A DNA stretch of 64,000 bases from Promethearchaeota archaeon Loki_b32 (GCA_005223125.1 NJBH01000020.1:1-64000), one strand, 5' to 3'; shown: positions 8,917 to 18,515, counted from the first letter of the stretch. The notes: generated from the letters alone by a model not told the origin. Program-made: numbers and translations.

Positions 8917-9942
8917 TTATAATAATTCGTCTAAATCACTCCATCTTTCTTTGAACAATTTACTCTGAGTAGGATGTTTTATCAAGCCAAACATTCTATT
9001 CTTCTCATACTCTAAGATTGAAAAGATTTTCCGAACAAATAATGATTTTATATAATCTAACATAAACTTAATATAAAAACCTAAATTTTTCTCATCAGTT
9101 TGAGTTAGTTTTTGCCAAGTAAAGATTTTATACCTACTTAAATGGCTAAATAGAAAACTAAGTATATAGAAAACCAATAAATTTATATCTTCAAGATCTT
9201 TCACTTTTATCTCTTTTTGTGTTGGAAAATCATCTAAAAAATTCCCAATAGTCTTATTTGATAATCCAATATGTAATTTTGTAAAAAAAATCCGAATCAA
9301 ATCCAATAATGAATATTCAATTTTTTTAAAAAAATAATCTTGTACAGGAAATCCTAGCACAAAAAAGAATCTCTGTGTTGCACCTTCTACTAGTAGTTCA
9401 ATGTTATAATTTAAAAGATCTTCAATATTAGAAGAACTATCTATATTGTTAAATTCCTTGGGATTAATACCATGGTGTCTGAATTTTCCTCGGATAGATT
9501 CAATTTTTTTGTTTTCAGCAGAAAAGTTGAAATGTATATATGAAAAATAAGTTGCTAATTGTTCAATACCGTAAAATAATAAAACTGGTTGATTCAAAAA
9601 AATAACATTGTTGACACTTTTAATATAATTATAACCTGATTTTCCAATATATGATATTATACGGCTTACAAGATCTAATTTTGATGTGTTGTCATATTTT
9701 ATATTTTGATAGTCAAATTCTGGTTTAATATTTGAAAAAAAATTCTTCACAAACTTTTCTGATAATGGAAAATATTCACAATATTCTAATGATTGTAATT
9801 TTTGAATATTTTCTAAATATCTTTTAATTGTTGAGGGTAAAAACATTATTTCAATATCATATTCAGAAAATATCTTAAATTCATCATTATGAAAAGTGTC
9901 ACCTGTTCCGAAAGTAGTCCCTCTAAATCTTCTCAACTGCAT
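8917..9942 (-). CDS. YaaC-like protein of unknown function
   Basis: The product has 341 residues, is helical and aromatic-rich, and has no signal peptide. Features that resemble the YaaC family are VLLFYGIEQLATYFSYIHF followed by RHHGI in the middle, and a C-terminal FLFSHLSRYKIFTW segment. YaaC proteins have no established activity. The gene is monocistronic, with the PIN nuclease gene 127 bp upstream on the same strand. Assignment is by overall pattern only, so it may be an unrelated helical protein of the accessory region. Confidence 0.45.
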   Translation of the reverse strand: MQLRRFRGTTFGTGDTFHNDEFKIFSEYDIEIMFLPSTIKRYLENIQKLQSLEYCEYFPLSEKFVKNFFSNIKPEFDYQNIKYDNTSKLDLVSRIISYIGKSGYNYIKSVNNVIFLNQPVLLFYGIEQLATYFSYIHFNFSAENKKIESIRGKFRHHGINPKEFNNIDSSSNIEDLLNYNIELLVEGATQRFFFVLGFPVQDYFFKKIEYSLLDLIRIFFTKLHIGLSNKTIGNFLDDFPTQKEIKVKDLEDINLLVFYILSFLFSHLSRYKIFTWQKLTQTDEKNLGFYIKFMLDYIKSLFVRKIFSILEYEKNRMFGLIKHPTQSKLFKERWSDLDELL

Positions 9943-10069
9943 TCATTTCACTTTATTAATCTTTAATAACTATTTTTTTGTCTAATATCTAAATTAAGTT
10001 TGTTCTTATTTAAATGAAATTCTCAAACTGCTATAATTTAATGAAAGAGGAGACTCCTATCAGCTCGAC

Positions 10070-10840
10070 CTAATAACAAGGTCCTAAACTATTAATCAAA
10101 TCAGCAACAGTTAACCCTTTTTCTTCTGCTTCTTTAATTGTCATTTTTTCAGATATCATGGATTTTTCATTATTTTCTAAAAGTATTGTCTCTTTTTCTT
10201 CCTCTTTCATTAAGTCTGGGAACTCTGGAAACTCTTCAGCAATAAATTCATCTAAACTAAGATCATTCTCAATGGATAATTTATACTTGTTATCTTTATT
10301 TTTAAAAATTAGTTTTAAATCAGTTAATTTATTTTTTCTTGTTGGTTGAGTTTTACTTGGGTTGAAAATTGTTTTATATTCCTCATCTAGCCAATAAATA
10401 GTATTAATTCCTAAAACATCAGCTTGAAAGTAAGGCGTGTTATCTCCTGTAACAAAATATACCTCATCATCAGGATTGTCTTCTTTAAAGACGAGGATTT
10501 CAGCTATAATCTTGCAATCAGATTCATTTTTATCTAATTTTTCTGCCCATTCAGGTTTTAAAGAACTCCATTTTGTTGGAAAAAATGAAATATTTAAAGA
10601 AATACCTTCTTTAAATTCGACATCCTTTAATTCTTTTAATTTATTCTGTATGTTTCTGGCTTTTTTTTCGTATCTTTTTAAATTGTCCAACTCCTTATTA
10701 ACCATATATGGTACTACAATTACAATTTCATCATCATTCTGAGTTTCCTCAAATAAAATTCTCCAATCTATTTCTGTAAAGTTTCTACAGTGTAAAAAAA
10801 CATTTGTATCAAGAAAAATGTATTTAGTCATAACCATCAC
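10070..10840 (-). CDS. PIN-domain ribonuclease
   Basis: The product has 256 residues. The PIN fold is seen from residue 5: YIFLDTNVFLHC carries the first Asp, KNESDCKIIAEIL the middle acidic pair and YFVTGDNTPY the third Asp. The domain resembles the large single-chain PIN proteins more than short VapC toxins. It is followed by an acidic C-terminal region of about 80 residues of unknown fold. Likely activity is Mg-dependent single-strand RNA cleavage. No VapB-like antitoxin gene is adjacent. The second or third codon could be the true start (MMVMTKYIF). Confidence 0.8.
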   Translation of the reverse strand: MMVMTKYIFLDTNVFLHCRNFTEIDWRILFEETQNDDEIVIVVPYMVNKELDNLKRYEKKARNIQNKLKELKDVEFKEGISLNISFFPTKWSSLKPEWAEKLDKNESDCKIIAEILVFKEDNPDDEVYFVTGDNTPYFQADVLGINTIYWLDEEYKTIFNPSKTQPTRKNKLTDLKLIFKNKDNKYKLSIENDLSLDEFIAEEFPEFPDLMKEEEKETILLENNEKSMISEKMTIKEAEEKGLTVADLINSLGPCY

Positions 10841-11046
10841 TCTTTACTTAATTGTATATAGATATATAATTATTGTTATAATTCCCTTAATAGTGAAAAG
10901 TCCTTGAACCTAAATCTTAGTATTAAATTACTACTTTTGTCTTAACCTATAATAAATGCAACAGAAATATATTTTTTCCCTTTTCTCCCCGATAATTGCT
11001 GTCTCCCTCCCCGTGGTACCCTCCTAAGGTTACTAAGGAAATTATT

Positions 11047-11064
11047 AGGTTTTTTTAAAAACCT
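11047..11064. repeat. Perfect 8-bp inverted repeat in the 10841-11222 gap
   Basis: AGGTTTTT, a two-base spacer, and AAAAACCT form a perfect hairpin. It lies in a gene-free stretch between the divergent PIN gene and the 99-residue gene. The same gap holds a short C-rich patch (about 10976-11030). The function is unknown; it could be an operator, a terminator or a relic. No other structure is seen in this gap. Confidence 0.5.
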
Positions 11065-11222
11065 TAAAGATTCAATTGTTAATTGATAATCTACTAAATA
11101 TTTGTTTCGGAAATGATGATGATTAACAAATTTATTCCGATAAATATATATATCGAAAATATCCTTAAAATTTTGAAAGAAACTACCAAAATATTAATGC
11201 ACTCAATAAAACTGATATATTT

Positions 11223-11522
11223 ATGGACCCTGATAAGAAGAATGAAAAAAAATTTGATCCTTTAAATAAAAATGTAAAAGAATATATAAAGTTCTTATCA
11301 GAAGAAGAGGGATTAGATTATGAGGATTTTCTAAATAAATATCAAGAAGCCCCGTTTTTTATTGAATTTAATCAATTAATTAAGCAATATAATAATTCTG
11401 AGAATAAGGCTGAATTTGAAAACAAGATTAGAGCTTTTGAATATAGAATGAAATATAAATATCCAGAAATGTTGAAGACACTACAAGATGCATGTAAGCC
11501 TAATAGTAAACAAATACTCTAA
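11223..11522 (+). CDS. Small charged helical protein, unknown function
   Basis: The product has 99 residues and begins MDPDKKNEKKFDPLNK. It is rich in Lys, Glu and aromatic residues, with one cysteine near the end, and is predicted fully helical and soluble. It lies 166 bp upstream of the CARF-like regulator on the same strand, and that gap is long and AT-rich, so it probably has its own transcript. No family is recognised. It could be a small partner of the downstream operon, but this is only positional inference. Confidence 0.45.
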   Translation: MDPDKKNEKKFDPLNKNVKEYIKFLSEEEGLDYEDFLNKYQEAPFFIEFNQLIKQYNNSENKAEFENKIRAFEYRMKYKYPEMLKTLQDACKPNSKQIL

Positions 11523-11688
11523 GGTCTTCAATTATAACATTTATGAATAAAGATTTTTATAAAAATTTTATAAATTTAAAGACTGTTTTTATATCCTCGT
11601 TTGAGATTAATTCAATAAAATATTTATATATATTAAGTTTATTAATAATATAAAGGTTTACTAAATATATAAACTTGTTTTAAAAAAT

Positions 11689-12357
11689 ATGAATGAATTA
11701 ATTTGCCATATTGCTCCCTTAGGAAAAAAGACGGATTGGATAAAAGAAGGACTTTTGTATTTTGATTGGAATTATTTAATCATTTTAATAAAGTCTCAAA
11801 AAGAATATATTGATTTAGCTAATAAGCTAAAAGAAGAACTTAATCCAAGTTTTAAAATCGAAGATGATAGAAAATTAGATCTTAGAATTAAAAAGGAAAT
11901 TGAGATTATTGCTATTAAAAATCGAGATATCATAAATTTTATCAAAATCTTTAAAGAAAAAGCAAAAGAATTCAAAAAATTAGGATATAAAATTTACTTT
12001 AACGCAACTTCAGGATTAGAACTTTGGAAATTTGCAGCTTATTTCATAGGAACAACTGAAAATTTAATTGATAATATTTATTATATCCCAAAGGATTCGA
12101 ATTTAAGCGAGCCTATTAAACCATTAGAAATTTATATGCCTGTTGTTTTATCAAACCCTCTAAAAAATCTTTTCTCTACCTTGAACGAGCAAATAATTTC
12201 GCAAAAAAGGTTAGTGGAGGAAACTGGATTTAGCAAAGGATTAATTTCAAGGTATCTCAATAATCTTCGAGAAATGGGATTAATTGAAATCTCAAAAAAG
12301 AAAAAAGGAAAGGAGAGGTTTTTTGAAATTACAGAGAAAGGAAAATGGTATTTGTAA
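11689..12357 (+). CDS. CARF-like sensor with C-terminal winged helix (Csa3/DUF6293-like regulator)
   Basis: The product has 222 residues. The N-terminal about 150 residues resemble the Rossmann-like CARF fold of Csa3 and HFX_2341/DUF6293 regulators. The opening is ICHIAPLGKKTDWI. A ligand-site-like motif, YFNATSGLELWKF, lies at about residues 103-115, where CARF proteins carry their conserved Thr/Ser-Gly turn. Residues about 160-222 are a winged helix: QIISQKRLVEETGFSKGL, then ISRYLNNLREMGLIE. CARF domains bind cyclic oligoadenylates or related nucleotides in type III CRISPR signalling. The gene is 26 bp upstream of a HEPN-like gene, so the pair is probably one operon under control of this protein. 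Ligand binding is inferred. Confidence 0.65.
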   Translation: MNELICHIAPLGKKTDWIKEGLLYFDWNYLIILIKSQKEYIDLANKLKEELNPSFKIEDDRKLDLRIKKEIEIIAIKNRDIINFIKIFKEKAKEFKKLGYKIYFNATSGLELWKFAAYFIGTTENLIDNIYYIPKDSNLSEPIKPLEIYMPVVLSNPLKNLFSTLNEQIISQKRLVEETGFSKGLISRYLNNLREMGLIEISKKKKGKERFFEITEKGKWYL

Positions 12358-12383
12358 TATAAAATTATTGAGGTGAAAGAATA

Positions 12384-13532
12384 TTGGAATCTATTGTAAA
12401 ATTCTTTTCAAGATATTATAATTTCGTTAAAACCTTTAAGAAGTACTATAAAAACTTTGAAAAAGTTGAAATTTTTGATAAAATACTTGAAAAATATAAA
12501 GATCAAATTCAAACTTTCCTAAAGAAATATAATCTTGAAGAAAGATTCATACAAGCAATAGATAATGATGCTCCAGCAGATATTATTTTCATTTTTGTAG
12601 AACTAATTATAAATGCGCTAAGAGATTTTGATTTAAGAAAATTCTTGCTTGAGATGTGGATTACAAGTGTTAGGCATTTTGAAGAATTGATACCGAATAT
12701 AGTACTCCCCATCTTAGATCTTGATGTTTATTACGAAATCAAATCGTTAATTGAAGAAGCTGCTTCTGTTGATGCTGAAAGTGTAATCAAGGTTTTATGG
12801 TCTTATTTCAGAATAATCTCTGAGAAGCCGACTATATTAGAAATAAATAGTTCATTACTCGTGAATAAAGAAAAAAAATGGAAAAACATTGAAATCGTCC
12901 GCTCTTTAGGAATTGATAAATCCATTGATAAAATAATAACCATTGATAAGTTAATTGAAGAGGCGGGTGAACAAGAATTTAAAATATACTTCTTTGATTG
13001 GACATTAAAATTTGGATACCTAATTGAAGCACATATCAAAAATATACTATTATTTATTTTAAATTTATATTATATTAAAAATGGAGTCCCCTTTGAACCT
13101 GATTATAATGATGATTGTAGCATTGGCGAAGTACTATACGCTTTTAAAAATGAAAACATCAATCTAAATAGAATATTAAAACACTACCGCAATGCAATTT
13201 TTCATTCAAATTTTTTCTTAAATTACGATCTCGATATAGAAAAGAGAGAAATTTGTATAAGAGTGTTTATATCTTCAGAATCAAAAAATAGAAAAGTTCC
13301 TAAAATCTATAAATCCAAAATATCTGAATTTATGTCTTATTATCATAGAATGATAATGTTGTCTAATACATTTGATATAGTATTAGCTACTGTTTTCGCA
13401 AAAGATTTTTTAGTTGAAAAAATTGAAAATGCTTTCGATGATATTGATGAAATTTTAGACGAAATACCAAAGCTTTCTGCTGAGGAAATGAAGAAATTAT
13501 TTGATGAATATCGTAATAAAGCTCTAAATTAA
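12384..13532 (+). CDS. HEPN-like protein partnered with the CARF-like regulator
   Basis: The product has 382 residues, is helical, and has no transmembrane segment. The motif HYRNAIFHSNF gives Arg269 and His274 in the Rx4H arrangement of HEPN ribonucleases. The helix before it (residues 205-230) would form the rest of the fold. The first about 200 residues match nothing I know. The start is TTG at 12384, supported by a good ribosome site (GAGGTGA, about 8 nt upstream); no ATG fits the spacing. Together with the CARF-like gene this looks like a sensor plus RNase effector, as in Csm6/Csx1 but split into two chains. RNase activity is inferred from the short motif only. Confidence 0.5.
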   Translation: MESIVKFFSRYYNFVKTFKKYYKNFEKVEIFDKILEKYKDQIQTFLKKYNLEERFIQAIDNDAPADIIFIFVELIINALRDFDLRKFLLEMWITSVRHFEELIPNIVLPILDLDVYYEIKSLIEEAASVDAESVIKVLWSYFRIISEKPTILEINSSLLVNKEKKWKNIEIVRSLGIDKSIDKIITIDKLIEEAGEQEFKIYFFDWTLKFGYLIEAHIKNILLFILNLYYIKNGVPFEPDYNDDCSIGEVLYAFKNENINLNRILKHYRNAIFHSNFFLNYDLDIEKREICIRVFISSESKNRKVPKIYKSKISEFMSYYHRMIMLSNTFDIVLATVFAKDFLVEKIENAFDDIDEILDEIPKLSAEEMKKLFDEYRNKALN

Positions 13533-13539
13533 GAAGTGA

Positions 13540-13659
13540 AAGATATTTCTTCCTACGATTTATAATGAATGGGATATTCCTGAAATATTGAGATATATGG
13601 ATCTGGCTCTCTGGGATGAATCTGCCAAAGAGCGTTTTTTGAGTTTAGATAAGCAATAA
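13540..13659 (+). pseudogene. C-terminal gene remnant downstream of the HEPN-like gene
   Basis: An open frame without a start codon begins right after a TGA at 13537 and ends at TAA 13657-13659. It reads KIFLPTIYNEWDIPE and continues to ALWDESAKERF near its end, which looks like the tail of a helical protein. It may be the end of a lost nuclease or transposase-type gene. The remainder of the 13533-13895 gap holds an inverted repeat (separate entry) and nothing else I can identify. Confidence 0.3.
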
Positions 13660-13707
13660 AAGGATATTTTAGAAAAAAAGTTGTTGAGTTTATCCAAATT
13701 TTTTTCT

Positions 13708-13745
13708 CTATTTTCTCCCTCCCATTAAAAAGAGAATGAAAATAG
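13708..13745. repeat. Inverted repeat upstream of the 1107-residue gene
   Basis: CTATTTTC (13708-13715) pairs with GAAAATAG (13738-13745) around a 22-base loop that contains a C-rich segment. It lies between the HEPN-like operon and the large orphan gene and could terminate the first or regulate the second. Confidence 0.4.
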
Positions 13746-13895
13746 ACTCAAAATAGTATCATAATCTATAAAAAACATATTTCCCTCAATTAAAAGATTC
13801 TTTTGAGAAAGTATATTTCTGACGTGAAAATTGATTTTACCATTTGTAGCAACAAAAAAACGTATTAATTTTTCATTTCCATAATTTTTCACCAA

Positions 13896-16800
13896 ATGAT
13901 TCATACTTTTACCACTAATTTAGACGGAATTGAGAAAAAGACAGTTAAAAATATGGTTAATGATTTTGCTTCTTCACAATTTTCGACCCTTATGTTTGAA
14001 ATTTCAGAGGGTCTGGCTAGCGGAAATTTACGTCTGAACGATATTGGGAAATTCATTGGCACTCTAGCATCATTTTCCTCAGATCCGGAGTGGGTAATTA
14101 AAATATTTCTTAAAGAGATTTTTAGTAAACGTGATAGGCTGAATCAATTCAGAGATGGAGCTAGTGGTGAATATTTGAAGATGCCGTCGAAATATACATT
14201 TCTATTTTCTGTATCAGATTGGGTTACTCAAAATGCTAAGTTACAGAATTATAATTATAAAGGAACCGCTATAGATTCTGTGGTTAATTATCTGAATTCT
14301 TTAACCGATGCAGAATTTTCAAGCGAAATAAAATCTCTTGCGAACAGATATTATCGTAGTAAATATCTCTTAAATCCAAATTTCTTTAAGAGTCTCAAAG
14401 CTTTGTTTACAGATAGGGACTTTCTTAGATATATAGTTAGAGAAAGTGAGGTTGGTACTGGTTATCAACTTCTATGGCGTGATTCTGTTGGTGCAATGAT
14501 CGAGGCAATGAATAATGGTGAGTCAATCAAATTGTCAAGAAGCATGATTCCTACAACTGTCAGAGGCAATCCAGTATATATTATAGAGGGAGGTATATGG
14601 AAGAGGCTATCAGACTTAAGCAATAGTTATGACTTTGGAGCAGCCCATCTTTATGTATATAGGAAGCTGTCAGACGGATCGAGACAAATAGGAATTGCTA
14701 GAATCGATAATATTGAGAATGATTTGTCGAATATTGTAGATACAAACGGAGAGATTGTTGAATTATATGAAGGGTTCCCCGTATCAGATTCAAGAGTCAT
14801 TAAAGGGGTGTGGTTAAGCAATTCTATGGGAAATCTTTTGATCAGTGAAGTAGCCCTTGACGATTTCTCAATTCGTTCTGATCAAAATAGTAATTGGTTT
14901 GAAGAGTTTATTGAGATTGAGAATGGTGAGTTAAAGAGTAAATTATTCATGAGTTATATAATTGCATCTGGCTCAAAATTGACTTGTTTTTTACAAGATA
15001 CTTCTCTTAAATTCGAAGATTATGAGCCATATAAAAAAATATTTCCAGATTTACCTTTCTCCCAGGAGAGGGGAGTTAAGTTTATAAGAGAAGGCAGGAT
15101 TGTTGTAGATTTAAGTAGAAACACAGAAATTACAGAGCCAAAGGTTAATGCTCTTTATAATATCTTTTTCCAAATAACAGAGACTAGTGTTGGCCGTACA
15201 CATGTAGGAGTTCCTCGCATAATTTTCTCAGAATCGGCTCTAAATTTACATTCATCAGATAAGCGGTATACATTCAAACTTTATGAGAATATCTTGAAGA
15301 ACATTAGACTAAAGGCATCAGGTGCTTTATTTGATTCATCTAGCCCCATTTACAATTCTCAGAATAAACCCCACTATGATTCTGCGGACTCTAATTATTG
15401 GCTTAATATGATAACACGATTCTCTATTTCTGGGGATTCAATATCCTTAACCAAGGTTTCCAAGAAGGAATTCTTTAATGCGTGGTTGCTCCTAATCCAA
15501 AATGAGTTATTAGTAAAGAATGGGCCAAATTGGGAGATAGATCCTAACAGTGCCTTCTATGATCTTAAATATCTGGTCTTCACTAATGGAGATCCGAATC
15601 TCCCTGAGAAGTTTACCGACAACGCAGATTTTCAGGGTGATGAGACAGTTCAAGGATTTCCTAATGATTTTGAAATTGTTGAGAAATTAGAAATAATATT
15701 ACATGATATGTTTGGCTTTACTGGATATGCTTCTTTGTTATTCGGGCTTATGACTTTTTCCCAGACAGAATTTGGAGGGTTTAGAAGTGATTTTGTACTT
15801 CTAAGTAGAGGAGATCAACAAAAATTAAGGCGAGATTTTAATATCTGGACACATGATACCCAATACCTTGTTTCAAAAAAAGAGCGAGGATTATATTATA
15901 TGTCTATTTTCCTTAATGGATTTGAGCATAACTTAGGAGGTACTAAGATTACTTCTAGAGGACCAATCACTGATGTGCTTGCAAACTTAAACCCTGAGCG
16001 CGAAGCGTTTCTATATGAATATTTTGAGGAGTATCATCCAATAGATTCCCTTGATTTCGAAGATGCTACAAATTTCTTTATGGAAGGTTATCAATCTCCG
16101 TCCCAGAATAAGATTGATAGCATGAATTTAATGGGTAGAAAAAAACTTTACAATTACCTCGTTGAGAAATTTGAATTTATAGTTAATTTAATTTTTAGCC
16201 CATCTCATTTGGATGGTGGTGCATTTACTAAATATATTCAAAATCCAGATAATCCAGACAACTGGAAATATAGGACACTGAAACAAGGAAGAAGTTATAT
16301 AAGAATGTCGATTGATAATCCCATAAGCGAGAATAACATTGTTGATGATCTAAGGAAAATTTTGATGTCGGGCAGAAATGGATATATCAGTTTGAATCCT
16401 CCTGAGAGTGGAACCACTACTGCAGTTTCATCTAACACGTTATTACAGCATATGCTTGTACCAATTTCTTATAATGAATTGGTCAAGTATCTTTCCTATG
16501 ACAATTTAGGCACCTCAGCTAATGATGTTATATATACCTTGTTTATGACTTTTGACACCAACTCCCATACCATGCCCTCTGGGTATAACGTTAATCCTAA
16601 AGTGTTTTGGCAGTCGCGAGAGGGTGATGCAATAATAGAGCATGCTGTTGACGTTTACAATGAAATTATAAGTATGTTTAGTGAGGAAGTTCTTGGATCC
16701 TCATACTATGAAAGACAATTCTCAATAAAATTATATTCAGATAAAGGAAGAGGTATATATATGGATTCTATATCTGATAGATTGAAATCATACGGCATGA

Positions 16801-17219
16801 CTGACTCCACTATAGATTTCCATCCGAATGATCAGACCGAGTTAAGGAACGCAATTGCTAGTATGGTATTCTATCTTTATTTTCTCCCAGACGCCTTTGC
16901 CGTTATAAAGGTGCATAATAATAATTTTCTTTTTGCGGACGCTTTTTCCCTTAAGACACCAGAATATGTATCTGATACTGACTATTCTGTGCCTATTGGG
17001 GGAGAATTTATCTGGGATTCGAATCTGGGTGATTTAACGAGAGAAAATTATAATGCCCATATTAATAATTTCAATGGATTTAGCCATCAAGATATCCGAT
17101 CTTTCTTCCAGAGAAGAGATCTTGAGAGTAATTTTGAAGTTCTTTTAGATTTATTTAATAAGTTGTTTAGAACTGAGATTAACCGTGGGATTAATATAAT
17201 GAATTTTTTTGAATTTTAA
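13896..17219 (+). CDS. Very large orphan protein (1107 residues)
   Basis: I do not recognise this protein. It has no signal peptide, no transmembrane helix and no nucleotide-binding motif. The composition is rich in Asn, Ser, Asp and aromatics, and I can find only one cysteine (in LTCFLQD, about residue 364). Codon use is visibly less AT-biased than in the neighbours, which suggests transfer or a structural protein under different selection. Alternating strand-like and helical stretches suggest several globular domains. The ATG at 13896 follows a long non-coding region. Its stop overlaps the stop of the convergent LRR gene by 4 bp. A viral, plasmid or secreted structural role is possible but unproven. 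Confidence 0.7.
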   Translation: MIHTFTTNLDGIEKKTVKNMVNDFASSQFSTLMFEISEGLASGNLRLNDIGKFIGTLASFSSDPEWVIKIFLKEIFSKRDRLNQFRDGASGEYLKMPSKYTFLFSVSDWVTQNAKLQNYNYKGTAIDSVVNYLNSLTDAEFSSEIKSLANRYYRSKYLLNPNFFKSLKALFTDRDFLRYIVRESEVGTGYQLLWRDSVGAMIEAMNNGESIKLSRSMIPTTVRGNPVYIIEGGIWKRLSDLSNSYDFGAAHLYVYRKLSDGSRQIGIARIDNIENDLSNIVDTNGEIVELYEGFPVSDSRVIKGVWLSNSMGNLLISEVALDDFSIRSDQNSNWFEEFIEIENGELKSKLFMSYIIASGSKLTCFLQDTSLKFEDYEPYKKIFPDLPFSQERGVKFIREGRIVVDLSRNTEITEPKVNALYNIFFQITETSVGRTHVGVPRIIFSESALNLHSSDKRYTFKLYENILKNIRLKASGALFDSSSPIYNSQNKPHYDSADSNYWLNMITRFSISGDSISLTKVSKKEFFNAWLLLIQNELLVKNGPNWEIDPNSAFYDLKYLVFTNGDPNLPEKFTDNADFQGDETVQGFPNDFEIVEKLEIILHDMFGFTGYASLLFGLMTFSQTEFGGFRSDFVLLSRGDQQKLRRDFNIWTHDTQYLVSKKERGLYYMSIFLNGFEHNLGGTKITSRGPITDVLANLNPEREAFLYEYFEEYHPIDSLDFEDATNFFMEGYQSPSQNKIDSMNLMGRKKLYNYLVEKFEFIVNLIFSPSHLDGGAFTKYIQNPDNPDNWKYRTLKQGRSYIRMSIDNPISENNIVDDLRKILMSGRNGYISLNPPESGTTTAVSSNTLLQHMLVPISYNELVKYLSYDNLGTSANDVIYTLFMTFDTNSHTMPSGYNVNPKVFWQSREGDAIIEHAVDVYNEIISMFSEEVLGSSYYERQFSIKLYSDKGRGIYMDSISDRLKSYGMTDSTIDFHPNDQTELRNAIASMVFYLYFLPDAFAVIKVHNNNFLFADAFSLKTPEYVSDTDYSVPIGGEFIWDSNLGDLTRENYNAHINNFNGFSHQDIRSFFQRRDLESNFEVLLDLFNKLFRTEINRGINIMNFFEF

Positions 17220-18403
17220 TTTTTTTTATTTTTTGTAATTCTTTTTAGGAACACATCAGTTCCTTTTCTTCGAAGTGTTTTGATTAAGTAATTATCTTTT
17301 ATCATTGAATCCATTAGATATAAGGCATTAAGGTTTTTTAGATATTTAATCGAATTGGGAAGGGTTTCAATAAGAGTCTCACTTAAATCCAAGCTTTCTA
17401 GTGAAGTCATGTATCCAATAGAGTCTGGAATAGATTTAATGGAATTTGCTCCAGATATAAAATCTTTTAAAGCCTTAAGCTCTCCAATAGAGTTTGGTAA
17501 GAGCTTTATTTTATTATCGGCAATTACGAGCCGTTCTAAGCGCGTGAGGTTACCAATAGAATTAGGCAATTCTTCTATTTGATTGTAGCCAACATTAAGA
17601 TGTTTTAACTTCTTTAAATTCTCAATTGATTTAGGTATCTCTCGTAATAGATTTCTGGACAGATCAAGATACTCTAGTTCTTTAAAATCCCAAAACCAAT
17701 CGGGAAGTGTCTCCATCAGATTTCCACTTAATGATAATCCAATTAATGACTTAATATTTTTAATTAATACAGGAATTTCTTTAAGCTTGACATTTTTTAA
17801 TATTAGCCAACTAATTTTATTATTTTTTAATACATAGCCTCTACCAATAATATTATCCTTTGTCCTAATTTCCATTTCTTTCTGGATAATCCGTTCCAAC
17901 TCAAGAATAAGGTCCGATTCGGGTATTAAGCTGAGGATCATTTCTTTTGACAAATATTTTAAATACCCTTCTTTAATAAGAAATCTTTGCGTGTTCTCGT
18001 TTCCAGCTTGAAATCTCTTTCCAATCTCTTCTTTAAACACTTTTTTAGCAAATGCATCTCCGACCTCTGACAATTTTTTTAAGAGAGGGAACGCTAAATT
18101 GGAATGAAGTAATCTAGTATCGTAGTTGTTTTCCGCCCAAACCTGTATATTTGAACAATGTGCCCAGAACTCTACTTCAGGAGGAATCTGGAAATGGGAA
18201 CTGTTATCTCTCTCTAATGATTTATCTAGTTTTTCAGCTGCTTCATCAATCGATTCTAGTTCCTTATATGCGTCAATTTGCTCGATTGGAATAGTTATTA
18301 ACAAGAATTTGCATTGACGGAACATTTGATTCTTGACAAATATCTCTGTCTTGTTATCCACTAATTTCAATGTAATGAATTCATTTACCTTAAATTCTTT
18401 CAT
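17216..18403 (-). CDS. Leucine-rich repeat protein with lineage-specific N-terminal domain
   Basis: The product has 395 residues. Residues 1-165 form a domain that I recognise only because a paralogue occurs at 28965-30277. Shared blocks are EVEFWAHCS...QVWAENNYDT and LAFPLLKKLSEVGDAFAKKV. Residues about 195-375 carry seven or eight leucine-rich repeats of the plant/bacterial type (LxxLxLSxNxLxxLPxxIxxL). The LRR part probably binds a protein, in keeping with the two Rab-like GTPase genes directly upstream on the same strand. There is no signal peptide, so it is cytoplasmic. The ATG at 18403 aligns with the first residue of the conserved domain. Confidence 0.85.
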   Translation of the reverse strand: MKEFKVNEFITLKLVDNKTEIFVKNQMFRQCKFLLITIPIEQIDAYKELESIDEAAEKLDKSLERDNSSHFQIPPEVEFWAHCSNIQVWAENNYDTRLLHSNLAFPLLKKLSEVGDAFAKKVFKEEIGKRFQAGNENTQRFLIKEGYLKYLSKEMILSLIPESDLILELERIIQKEMEIRTKDNIIGRGYVLKNNKISWLILKNVKLKEIPVLIKNIKSLIGLSLSGNLMETLPDWFWDFKELEYLDLSRNLLREIPKSIENLKKLKHLNVGYNQIEELPNSIGNLTRLERLVIADNKIKLLPNSIGELKALKDFISGANSIKSIPDSIGYMTSLESLDLSETLIETLPNSIKYLKNLNALYLMDSMIKDNYLIKTLRRKGTDVFLKRITKNKKN

Positions 18404-18515
18404 TTTTTCTGCGTTTAGTGTTGTTTTTGTCTACTATTATATATGAATAGCTCGATATTTAAATTTAAAGGGTGAATTAGTATTTACTTATGGGTAAAAT
18501 TAATAAGGATGATTT

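Noticed and set aside
10070-10840. VapBC toxin-antitoxin pair
   Set aside because: The PIN protein is long with an acidic extension, and no small antitoxin gene is adjacent upstream.
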